A DNA stretch of 64,000 nucleotides from an uncultured Acidobacteriota bacterium (lineage in GTDB: Bacteria; Acidobacteriota; Terriglobia; Terriglobales; Acidobacteriaceae): NCBI GenBank assembly GCA_903873705.1, contig CAIQPK010000092.1, positions 1 to 64,000 of the forward strand, read 5' to 3'. Both the position numbers and the translations under genes were made by a program. This document shows, one piece after another, positions 52,421 to 64,000 of this stretch (position 1 is the stretch's first letter; every line of letters begins with the position of its first letter). The notes under the pieces were generated by a model. The model was not told the DNA's origin. It worked only from the letters and a program-made list of their open reading frames with translations, and made no database searches.

Positions 52421-54091
52421 ATGCGAAATCGAGCTTTACTCCAAATAGTTGCCGCCGCAGCGTGCTTTACCGCCCTGGCGCTGAAGGGCCAGGCACCCGT
52501 CGCAAAGGCCCATGTAACGTGCAGTATTCGCAAGACGCCGATGAGTGCGGGTGATATTGCTGCTGCGAATGGTGAGACGGAAAAGGCCATCGACGCCTAT
52601 CGCGGCGAGAGTAAAGCGGCCGGGCCGGAGGGAGACCGGGCTCATGCTGCGCTGGTGCGCGCACTGCTTTACGACGGCAAGATCGCTGAAGCGGACAGTA
52701 CTGCAAAAGCGTGGGTCGCAAGTACGCCGCAGAGCGGATGGGCGCTGGATGCGATTGCGCAGGTTCAATTTCGCAAGACAGACATGAAGGAGTCACTGGC
52801 GTCGCTGCAGGCAGCGCTGGCCGCCGACCCGTGCAACCCTGCGGCGCGTTATGACACGGAACGTTTTTACGACATTACCGCCATGTACGCTTCAGCCAAG
52901 CGCGCCATTGATATCGCTCACCAACTCGATCCTGTGGATGATGCGATTCGGGCGGACTGGATATCATGGCAGCCACGGGCGCAACGGGTAACAGAGGTCG
53001 GCCGATACCTGGAAGATGCCAAGTACCTGAATGAGAAGCGGCACAAGCTGTTTGAGGATTACCAGGCGAGACTTGCCGCTCCTGCGACGGCACCTTGCCG
53101 CCTGACTACGCCGGTGACCGCCACGGTGAACATTCCCTTCAAACCTGTGAGCTATGGGCCGGGAAACCCCGTGACCTGGGGGCTGGATGTGGGTCTTGAA
53201 GGGAAAGCAAAAAGGCTGGAGATCGACACGGGTGCTTCCGGGTTGATTTTGAGCAAGGGTGCCGCGGCCGCATTGCATTTGACGTTGAGAGAAGGCGGCC
53301 AGGTGTCCGGGTTCGGCGACGAGGGCGCCAGGAAGACGTGGCTGGCGACCGTCAAGAGCGTGCGCATCGGCGGAATTGAATTTGAGAACTGCGACGTTCA
53401 GGTCGTAGAAAAGATGCGGTCGGTCACATCCGATGGCCTGATTGGCGGCAACGTATTTTCACGCTTCCTGCTGACGCTGGACTTCCCGGGTCGCGAACTC
53501 AGACTCGATCCTTTGCCGGCCCGTCCGAATGTGGTCGACGATGCCGCTAACAGCAGCCTGGCCACCAGCGAAGACGACAATGCTACCCCGCATGACCGCT
53601 ACGTCGCTCCCGAGATGAAGGGGTGGACATCGTTCTATCGGACGGGGCACTTCCTGCTGTTGCCCGTCCGCCTGAACGATCATCCGAGCCGCCTGTTCAT
53701 CGTTGACACCGGAGCGTTCCAGAACCTGATCACTCCCGACGCGGCCCGCGAGGTGAGCAAAGTGGAAACGGGATATGGGTCCAATATGAGCGGACTTTCT
53801 GGCCAAGTGGCGCGGGAGATTCGTACGGGTCCCGTTACCCTGGAGTTTGCCGGGCTGCGGCAGGTGACCAACGGTATGAGGGGCGTGGACGGCAACAACT
53901 TCAGCAAAGGAGCAGGGGTTGAGATTTCCGGTTACCTGGGAGCGCCGACGCTGCACCAACTGACGCTCAAAATCGACTACCGGGATAACCTGACCTTCTT
54001 CGACTACGATCCGAAACGCATACGCCCGTGTGGTGGATTGATCAATAACGTCGATTGCGAAAACTTCGATCCGACGCACGACGTTAAATAA
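52421..54091 (+). CDS. Exported aspartic protease with two retropepsin lobes and TPR-like N terminus
   Basis: 556 residues. Signal peptide MRNRALLQIVAAAACFTALALKG, TPR-like helices (about 40-190), then two lobes each with an Asp-Thr-Gly site: LEIDTGASGLIL and LFIVDTGAFQNLI. Each lobe also has the downstream hydrophobic-Gly element (DGLIGGNVFSRFLLTLDFPGREL; GYLGAPTLHQLTLKIDY). Single-chain two-lobe layout resembles pepsin, while each lobe looks like a bacterial retropepsin. Start ATG 52421 lies 6 bases after TACCAT; the frame open to 52364 has no support. Confidence 0.8.
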   Translation: MRNRALLQIVAAAACFTALALKGQAPVAKAHVTCSIRKTPMSAGDIAAANGETEKAIDAYRGESKAAGPEGDRAHAALVRALLYDGKIAEADSTAKAWVASTPQSGWALDAIAQVQFRKTDMKESLASLQAALAADPCNPAARYDTERFYDITAMYASAKRAIDIAHQLDPVDDAIRADWISWQPRAQRVTEVGRYLEDAKYLNEKRHKLFEDYQARLAAPATAPCRLTTPVTATVNIPFKPVSYGPGNPVTWGLDVGLEGKAKRLEIDTGASGLILSKGAAAALHLTLREGGQVSGFGDEGARKTWLATVKSVRIGGIEFENCDVQVVEKMRSVTSDGLIGGNVFSRFLLTLDFPGRELRLDPLPARPNVVDDAANSSLATSEDDNATPHDRYVAPEMKGWTSFYRTGHFLLLPVRLNDHPSRLFIVDTGAFQNLITPDAAREVSKVETGYGSNMSGLSGQVAREIRTGPVTLEFAGLRQVTNGMRGVDGNNFSKGAGVEISGYLGAPTLHQLTLKIDYRDNLTFFDYDPKRIRPCGGLINNVDCENFDPTHDVK

Positions 54092-54092
54092 G

Positions 54093-54120
54093 AATGGACC
54101 CGGCTGAGGCCAGGCCCATT
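54093..54120. terminator. Imperfect stem-loop between convergent genes
   Basis: AATGGACCCGGC and GGCCAGGCCCATT form a stem with two mismatches around TGA, between the protease stop (54091) and the atpC end (54140). It may serve both strands; no T tract. Confidence 0.4.
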
Positions 54121-54139
54121 GCTGCGTGATGGTGCGCGC

Positions 54140-54571
54140 TTAGTGCTTGCCCTGGGCGCTGGCGATCTTCTCTTCAGCGACGCGGGTGACGGAGTTGGCT
54201 TCGTCGTACTTGACCTGGTCGTCGCCGGCCTGCTGCCATAGCTCTTCGCCGTGCTTGAGGTCGGCCTGGGCTGCGTTGAGGTCGATCTCTTCGGGGTGCA
54301 GCGCGGTCTCAGCGAGGATGGTAACGCGCTCGGGGAGGACTTCTACGAAGCCCCAGGCTACGAAGAAGACCTGGTCGCCGGAATTGCCGCCGTGGAGGCG
54401 GACTTCGCCGGCGCCGAGTTCGGCGAGCAGGGGGGCGGCGCCGTAGAGCGCTTCGAGGTAGCCCGACATGGCGGGCAGCTCGACGGCAGCGGCGGTGACG
54501 TCCAGCAGCAGGCGGTCTGGGGTTACCAGACGCACCTGCAGCAGTCCCGAGTTGTTGGTTGCATCAGCCAT
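54140..54571 (-). CDS. atpC: ATP synthase epsilon subunit
   Basis: 143 residues. Beta-sandwich start LLQVRLVTPDRLLLDVTAAAVELPAMSGYLEALYGAAPLLAELGAGEVRL and C-terminal two-helix part (EEIDLNAAQADLKHGEELW...). Regulatory subunit of the F1 central stalk. Last gene of the operon, two bases after atpD. Confidence 0.94.
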   Translation of the reverse strand: MADATNNSGLLQVRLVTPDRLLLDVTAAAVELPAMSGYLEALYGAAPLLAELGAGEVRLHGGNSGDQVFFVAWGFVEVLPERVTILAETALHPEEIDLNAAQADLKHGEELWQQAGDDQVKYDEANSVTRVAEEKIASAQGKH

Positions 54572-54573
54572 GG

Positions 54574-57128
<2,555 letters not shown>

Positions 57129-57134
57129 GGATGC

Positions 57135-59258
<2,124 letters not shown>

Positions 59259-59259
<1 letters not shown>

Positions 59260-59975
59260 TAGTTCTGCCCTCCCTTATCGCCACCGAGACGGTGCGCGAA
59301 GCTTTCGACCAGGAGGCGATCGGTTTCAGCTGTTACGACGAGCTTGCGCGCGGCTTGTTCAATGGCCAGCTCGGCCGCATATTTCTGGATGGAGCGTTGC
59401 GCCGTGGTGGTGGCGGCGGCGATTTCCTGCTCGGCTGCGGTGAGGATCTTGGCCTTCTCTTCCTCGATATTGGCCATGATGCGCTGCTGGTCGCGGGCGG
59501 AGTCGGCTTCAGACTGTGCGCGCATGCCGGCGATCTGCTCGTCGAGCTTGGCGAGCCGTGCTTCGACGCCAGTGAGGCGCGCGGTTGCTTCTTCGGTGGC
59601 GGTGCGGGCGTCGACCAGGCTTTTCTGAATCTGCGTGTTGCGATTGCGGAAGGTTTTGGGCAGGGTTTTCAGCAGGAAGTAGCCGACGGCAATCGCGAGC
59701 ACCAGGAAGTTGAAGAGGGTGAAGGCGGTCGCGGCCTGGTAGCGATTCATACCCAGCATGGCGCCGAACTTGATGACCGAAGGCGAATGAAGGTAGGCAT
59801 CCTTCTCGTCCTGCTCTTCCGCATTCTTGGCCGGGACTTCGGCTTCAGGCGTGGTCTGCTGGCCGGACTGCGTTACGGTCTGCTTTGCAGGCTCCTGCGC
59901 GTTCAGGCGAATCGGAGCGAGCAGAAGCAGGAAGAGCGCTGCCGTGGAGAGGCGTTGAAACAGGGCGCGGCTCAC
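59259..59975 (-). CDS. atpF: ATP synthase b-type subunit with N-terminal signal-like extension
   Basis: 238 residues. Starts at GTG 59975 behind GGAGG, overlapping the previous stop (GTGA). Residues 1-24 look like a signal peptide (LFQRLSTAALFLLLLAPIRLNAQ), then a polar stretch, a membrane helix (about 86-106, FTLFNFLVLAIAVGYFLLKTL) and a long Ala/Glu/Lys coiled coil (about 110-238). The second helix and coil are the peripheral stalk b; the front extension is unusual and may be cleaved. Confidence 0.88.
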
Positions 59976-60436
59976 TGGCGGACCTCCGAGATGTTGGTGC
60001 CCTTGGGGAGCACGGCGCGGAGAATCTGGTCGCTGAGCATCTCGGTCGCGCTTTCGATCTGCTGGCGGGCGACGGCTGCGGAGTCTTCGATCTGCTTGCG
60101 GGCGACGCTGACCTTCTGCTGGGATGCGGTGCGGGCTGCGTTCAGCGCCGCATCGCGCTCTGCGTTCCACTGCTGGAGCAGATGCTCACGCGCCGCGAGG
60201 ACGTCGGCGCGGGCGGCACGAAGCTTGTCTTCGTACACCTGCGTTTCGGCTTCCGCTGCGGAGATGGCGCTGCGGGCCTGCTCAACGGCGCCGGAAGTAC
60301 GTGCGGTGCGCTCAGCCAGCACCTTTGCGAGGGGCCGGCGAACCAGCAGGTTATAGCAGATGACCAGCAGGATGAAGAAGATCATCGTCGGCACAGAGCC
60401 GAGCACAAGACCGCCAAGTTGTTGCACAATTTCCAT
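59972..60436 (-). CDS. atpF: ATP synthase b subunit (second, first in operon)
   Basis: 154 residues. MEIVQQLGGLVLGSVPTMIFFILLVICYNLLVRRPLAKVL gives one membrane helix (about 14-33) followed by a coiled coil (ERTARTSGAVEQARSAISAAEAETQVYEDKL). Two different b-type genes in a row suggest a heterodimeric b/b' stalk, as in phototrophs. Subunits a and c are not in this operon. The ATG at 60436 has no clear Shine-Dalgarno; an open extension to 60574 starts in the promoter and is rejected. Confidence 0.9.
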   Translation of the reverse strand: MEIVQQLGGLVLGSVPTMIFFILLVICYNLLVRRPLAKVLAERTARTSGAVEQARSAISAAEAETQVYEDKLRAARADVLAAREHLLQQWNAERDAALNAARTASQQKVSVARKQIEDSAAVARQQIESATEMLSDQILRAVLPKGTNISEVRQ

Positions 60437-60544
60437 GAATTTATCTGGGTGAAGCGGGGGGTAAAGGCGAGGCCAAAACCCGTTGCCTGCAGGCGCGCGA
60501 AACGGTGAGGAATAGAACGTAGATGCAGGCTTTGATACCAGTAA

Positions 60545-60574
60545 GTTGTAACAAACGCTGCTGTGGAGTGTCAA
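60545..60574 (-). promoter_or_regulatory. Candidate atp operon promoter
   Basis: On the minus strand TTGACA (60574-60569), 18 bases, TACAAC (60550-60545). A perfect -35 and a 4 of 6 -10. The leader to the first b gene would be about 100 bases. Confidence 0.55.
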
Positions 60575-60576
60575 AG

Positions 60577-60738
60577 AGCGCTTGGCGATAAGCGCCTATG
60601 GTGATCGATAATCGATTTATCCCATTATTTCTTCGTGAGACGACGAATATGCCTCAAGAGGTGTCCGAAGAGGAGTAAAATCAGAACACCACCCGAGACC
60701 CGGTTCCGGGTCGTGCAGGCTGCGTGACAGGGGACACC
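60577..60738. other. Structured intergenic element upstream of the atp operon
   Basis: In the 353-base gene-free stretch 60437-60789, hairpins are nested: GCGCTT-N6-AAGCGC (60577-60594), GACCCG-GTTC-CGGGTC (60697-60712), and an outer GGTGTCC (60660-60666) with GGACACC (60732-60738). Conservation of this kind suggests a structured RNA or leader, transcribed from either strand; I match it to no named class. Candidate -10 boxes flank it (TACTAT 60766-60771 on plus, TTAAAT on minus). Confidence 0.35.
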
Positions 60739-60789
60739 ACCTCCGCTCCCCGATCAGGCGGCCTGTACTATTTAACCCACTCGAAAGCG

Positions 60790-62232
60790 CTATGCCGCTG
60801 TTTCCTCGTGGGCGATAAAACGCCGGTAACGATGCAGCAATGAAGCGGGCCCCGTGGCCGTCATGTAGAGCAGGTTGCCGGCGAAGCGCTGGCGCTCGAT
60901 GGTGGCACCGCGCTCAAGGGCAGCGATGACGCGGCCTTCGGATTGCGGAATGCGGAAGCTGGCGGTGGCGAGGGGATCGGCGACGAGCGCGGCGTCGATG
61001 GCGGCGAGCAGGTGGCCTAGTCCCTGCCCCGTGAGGCCTGAAACGCCGATAGCGTCGGTCGGCAGGACGGTGCCGGGCGGCAGCAGGTCTACCTTGTTGA
61101 GCACCTGCAGAACGGGCTTGCCGATGACTTCCAGTTCAGCGAGGACGGCTTCCACCTGGAGGCGTTGTTCTTCGAGCATGGGACTGGAGGCGTCGCGGAT
61201 ATGGAGGAGGAGCTCGGAGCGTTCGACCTCTTCCAGCGTGGCTCGGAAGCTGGATACGAGCGCGTGGGGCAGGTCGCGGACAAAGCCGACGGTGTCGGAG
61301 AGCAGGATTTTGCGGCGCGATGGGAGCTGCAGCTGGCGGAGTTTGGGATCGAGGGTGGCGAACATGCGTTCGGACTCGAGCACGCCAGCGCCGGTGAGGG
61401 CGTTGAAGAGCGTGGACTTGCCGGCGTTGGTGTAGCCAACGAGCGCGACGGTGGGAACGGGTACGGCTTCGCGGCGTTGACGCTGCTGGCCACGGATGCG
61501 GCGCACGGCTTCTATCTGGCGCTTGAGGTGGTCGACGCGGACGTTGATCTTGCGGCGATCGGTTTCAAGCTTGGTTTCACCAGGGCCTCTGGTGCCGATG
61601 CCGCCGCCGAGTTGGGACATGCTCTTGCCTTTGCCGGCGAGGCGTGGGAGCTGGTATTGAAGCTGTGCGAGCTCTACCTGGAGCATACCTTCGCGGGTGC
61701 GGGCGTGGCGGGCGAAGATGTCCAGGATGAGTTGGGAGCGGTCGATGACCGTGCAGGGCAGCCGGGCTTCAATATTGCGGGCCTGCGAGGGTGTGAGGTC
61801 GTGGTCGAAGAGAACGAGGCTGGCGCCGGTGGAGGCGACGACGGCCACGATTTCGTCGAGCTTACCGCCGCCGACGAGCGTGGCGGGATCGGGGCGCGGA
61901 CGGCGCTGGATGAGGACAGCGGCTTCGACGGCGCCGGCCGAGCGGGCGAGTTCCTGGAACTCCTCCAGCGCGGCCTGAAAGTCATGTTCGGTGGATTCTT
62001 TAGTGCTGGCTTGTGGTTCGGGGGCTGATTCTTCTAAAGCGTCGTCCGAGAGGGTGGCTGCGGCTCTCGCTTGTTGGGCCACTGTGGAGATGCGTTTTCG
62101 GCCGGAGGTAAATTCGACCGCAACGAGAACGGCAAGATCGCGCGTGGCCTGCTGGCGTGAGCGCAGGAGAGCTTCCTCCCGCGCCCTGCCGGGAGAGTGT
62201 CTATCGACGACTATTGGCGTTTCTTTAGACAA
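60790..62232 (-). CDS. hflX: Ribosome-associated GTPase HflX
   Basis: 480 residues. N-terminal HflX domain ([87 protein letters not shown]), then G domain with GYTNAGKST (G1), [20 protein letters not shown] (G2/G3) and LNKVDL (G4). HflX splits stalled ribosomes. Start TTG 62232, 17 bases after hfq; no Shine-Dalgarno, so it may depend on hfq translation. Divides with hfq the classic hfq-hflX pairing. Confidence 0.95.
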   Translation of the reverse strand: MSKETPIVVDRHSPGRAREEALLRSRQQATRDLAVLVAVEFTSGRKRISTVAQQARAAATLSDDALEESAPEPQASTKESTEHDFQAALEEFQELARSAGAVEAAVLIQRRPRPDPATLVGGGKLDEIVAVVASTGASLVLFDHDLTPSQARNIEARLPCTVIDRSQLILDIFARHARTREGMLQVELAQLQYQLPRLAGKGKSMSQLGGGIGTRGPGETKLETDRRKINVRVDHLKRQIEAVRRIRGQQRQRREAVPVPTVALVGYTNAGKSTLFNALTGAGVLESERMFATLDPKLRQLQLPSRRKILLSDTVGFVRDLPHALVSSFRATLEEVERSELLLHIRDASSPMLEEQRLQVEAVLAELEVIGKPVLQVLNKVDLLPPGTVLPTDAIGVSGLTGQGLGHLLAAIDAALVADPLATASFRIPQSEGRVIAALERGATIERQRFAGNLLYMTATGPASLLHRYRRFIAHEETAA

Positions 62233-62249
62233 GTAGAGGATTGGCCGAG

Positions 62250-62543
62250 TTAGTGCGCGAGCGCTTCCGCAGGCGCGCTGGTGGTGCGCTGTTCACGGAC
62301 ATCTGCTACCGAGCGAGACTCAAAATGCGCTCCGGCACGGCCACTGACGACCGTTGAGATGGCGTGCTTGAAGATCAGCTGTTCCTGGTTATTGTTCTCC
62401 AACAGGACGGAGTACTTATCGAAGGACCTGATCTTGCCGGTGAGTTTGACGCCACTGACGAGATAGATGGTGATGGGGCTCTTGTCCTTGCGGACGGTGT
62501 TCAGGAAGGTGTCCTGAATGTTCTGTGCCGGCTTGGCATCCAT
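62250..62543 (-). CDS. hfq: RNA chaperone Hfq
   Basis: 97 residues. Sm1 region [39 protein letters not shown] and Sm2 [12 protein letters not shown] (the canonical KH of Hfq). The C-terminal tail is short and Ala/Arg-rich. Its presence supports Hfq-dependent small RNAs in this organism. ATG 62543 has AAGGAG about 8 bases upstream; the longer frame to 62645 has none. Confidence 0.97.
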   Translation of the reverse strand: MDAKPAQNIQDTFLNTVRKDKSPITIYLVSGVKLTGKIRSFDKYSVLLENNNQEQLIFKHAISTVVSGRAGAHFESRSVADVREQRTTSAPAEALAH

Positions 62544-62747
62544 TGGGCCGATCTCCTTTGCGAAGCAGTTCCGGTGTGGCGATGTCGTCACGTCCCGGGT
62601 AAAAGTACAGCAGCTCTCAGAGCGGCGAACCGATGAGAGAGACAACCATACGGGGATGAAGCGTAATGTTCAAGCTGGTTTGACGTAGTGGGGCACAAAT
62701 TTGTTGCCGTGGGGCGCCAATCGGGCTGGCGGGGTAGGATGTTGAGT

Positions 62748-63908
62748 GTGAGCAGGGAGCCGAAAGACGCCGTTGTACAGCCCGTTCCGATGCTGGATTT
62801 CTCCCGGCAGTTCGGTGAAATCCGCGAAGAAGTATTGGCAGCCATCACGCAAGTCTGTGATTCGCAACGGTTCATTCTCGGGCCGGCGGTTGAGCAATTT
62901 GAAAGGTCGGCGGGGGCGGCGTGTGGAACCGCCCATGCCGTGGGCTGTGCCAGTGGTACGGATGCTCTGTGGCTGGCCATGGCGGCGCTGGATATCGGTC
63001 CGGGTGACAAGGTGGTCACCACTCCGTTTACTTTTTTTGCTTCTGTAAGCGCGATCCTGCGGTGCGGGGCGACGCCGGTACTTGCGGACATCGACGCCGA
63101 GACCTTCAACATCGATCCTGAGGCGGTGAAAAAGGCCTGCCACGGGCACGATGTTGGGGCGGTGATGCCGGTGCACCTTTACGGCCAGTGCGCGGATATG
63201 GATGCGCTGAGCAAGCTAGCCGATGAACAGAACCTGGCCATCGTAGAAGATGCGGCGCAGGCTTTTGGTGCGACGTGGAACGGGGTTCGTGCTGGGGCGC
63301 TCGGGGTGACTGGAGCGTTCAGTTTTTATCCGACGAAGAACCTGGCGGCGTTCGGCGATGCGGGACTGGTGACCACGCGAAGCGCTGAGCTGGACGAGCG
63401 GATGCGGTCGCTGCGGGCGCATGGGATGAAGAAGCGCTACTTCCACGAAGAGGTGGGCTGGAACTCGCGGCTGGACTCGCTGCAGGCGGCGGTGCTGGCG
63501 ATCAAACTGCGGTATGTGGACGCGGGCAACCAGCGGCGGCGCGAGCTAGCGGCGCGATACGATGCGCTGTTTGCGGCTGCGGGGCTGGTGGGGGCGTCGA
63601 CGGCTGAGGGTGTGGTGGTTCCCTACACCGATCCGCGGGCCGGACACATTTTTCATCAGTACGTTGTGCGGGTGCCGAAACGCGACCAGCTAAGGGCGTT
63701 CCTGAGCGACCGCCAGATTGGGTCAGAGATTTACTATCCGCTGCCACTGCATCTGCAGGAGTCGCTGGCGATGCTGGGGTATCACAAGGGGTCGTTCCCG
63801 GTGAGCGAGAAGGCGGCCGAGGAGGTGCTGGCCCTGCCAATGTATCCGGAGTTGCGCGAGGACGAGCAGGAGACGGTGGTGGCGGCGGTTAGTGAGTTCT
63901 TCGGCTGA
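62748..63908 (+). CDS. DegT/DnrJ/EryC1-family PLP aminotransferase
   Basis: 386 residues. VPMLDFSRQFGEIREEVLAAI start, GCASGTDALWLAMAAL, TTPFTFFASVSAILRCGATPVLADIDAETFNID, VMPVHLYGQCADMDAL, NLAIVEDAAQAFGATWNG and the PLP Lys (about 197) in FSFYPTKNLAAFGDAGLV. Such enzymes make amino sugars for LPS or glycans; no glycan genes are in view to the left. GTG 62748 lies 7 bases after TAGGAT; ATG 62739 is an in-frame alternative without spacing support. Divergent from hfq, with a 204-base gap. Confidence 0.9.
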   Translation: MSREPKDAVVQPVPMLDFSRQFGEIREEVLAAITQVCDSQRFILGPAVEQFERSAGAACGTAHAVGCASGTDALWLAMAALDIGPGDKVVTTPFTFFASVSAILRCGATPVLADIDAETFNIDPEAVKKACHGHDVGAVMPVHLYGQCADMDALSKLADEQNLAIVEDAAQAFGATWNGVRAGALGVTGAFSFYPTKNLAAFGDAGLVTTRSAELDERMRSLRAHGMKKRYFHEEVGWNSRLDSLQAAVLAIKLRYVDAGNQRRRELAARYDALFAAAGLVGASTAEGVVVPYTDPRAGHIFHQYVVRVPKRDQLRAFLSDRQIGSEIYYPLPLHLQESLAMLGYHKGSFPVSEKAAEEVLALPMYPELREDEQETVVAAVSEFFG

Positions 63909-63940
63909 GGAGCGCCGTGTCGGCCTGGGCAGCGGTAAAC

Positions 63941-63987
63941 GCTTTGACGCAATGTTGGCGACGTTTAAGCGCTAAGTTTCGCGAAGG
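63941..63987. repeat. 47-bp dispersed repeat, copy 2
   Basis: Starts GCTTTGACGCAATG and ends CGCTAAGTTTCGCGAAGG; 41 of 47 positions match 43906-43952. It lies after the aminotransferase stop in the last 92 bases of the window, where no gene is seen. Confidence 0.65.
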
Positions 63988-64000
63988 AACATAGAACGGT

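Noticed and set aside
60660-60738. SRP RNA
   Set aside because: The conserved GGAA tetraloop domain of SRP RNA is not visible; kept only as an unnamed structured element.

Overview
The window is GC-rich, densely coded bacterial chromosome. It looks like an acidobacterium of the Terriglobia/Acidobacteriaceae type. This is inferred from the gene set (a MoxR/DUF58/BatA/DUF4175/DUF4159 cluster, a two-gene MetH, a C-type CcmE, a tandem ThyX-like protein, GxxExxY and cytochrome P460 proteins), from the small dispersed palindromes and from the codon style. I see no rRNA, tRNA, prophage, insertion sequence, CRISPR array or plasmid function, so the window reads as core chromosome with a few accessory spots.

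Layout. 1-2.4 kb: two-part cobalamin-dependent methionine synthase (partial at the left edge) and a lone nuoI. 2.6-9.1 kb: small secreted proteins, a PagL-like lipid A deacylase coupled to a UbiD decarboxylase and an acyltransferase, a TonB-like protein and a DedA-rhodanese fusion. 9.2-12.1 kb: EmrA/TolC-type efflux pair with a good terminator. 12.3-14.3 kb: a methyltransferase and a Gfo/Idh/MocA oxidoreductase. 14.3-22.2 kb: cytochrome c maturation genes, ccmE separated from ccmA-ybaK-ccmB-ccmC-ccmD by an ABC transporter, an M20 peptidase and a membrane protein on the other strand. 22.4-27.3 kb: YVTN lipoprotein, YihY, queG and a Tat-exported multicopper oxidase.

27.5-41.5 kb is the most distinctive region: eight same-strand genes, most overlapping by 1-4 bases. 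They encode DUF4159, a VWA/glutamine-amidotransferase-like membrane protein, a caspase/legumain-fold protein whose catalytic Cys is Ser, a TPR-zinc peptidase, MoxR AAA+ ATPase, DUF58, BatA/VWA and a 1250-residue DUF4175 protein with a Gln/Gly-rich segment. I infer a MoxR-driven envelope assembly or stress machine with two unusual extra subunits.

41.5-54.1 kb: recA, then a gene-free stretch with a G-quadruplex motif and an orphan intrinsic terminator (candidate small RNA), cytochrome P460, GxxExxY, a double ThyX-like protein, a FabG-type reductase, an XRE regulator, rhomboid protease, a WalJ/YycJ-like hydrolase, beta-oxidation-type enzymes, an orphan DNA methyltransferase and a double-lobed aspartic protease. 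54.1-60.4 kb: ATP synthase operon from b to epsilon (two b-type subunits; a and c absent). 60.4-64 kb: a structured leader region, hflX, hfq and a DegT-family aminotransferase.

A recurring regulatory theme is a TAnnnT box 6-8 bases before the start codon. It occurs at about a dozen genes, most of them without a Shine-Dalgarno sequence, and suggests widespread leaderless transcripts. Other genes have strong GGAGG sites, so both modes seem to coexist.
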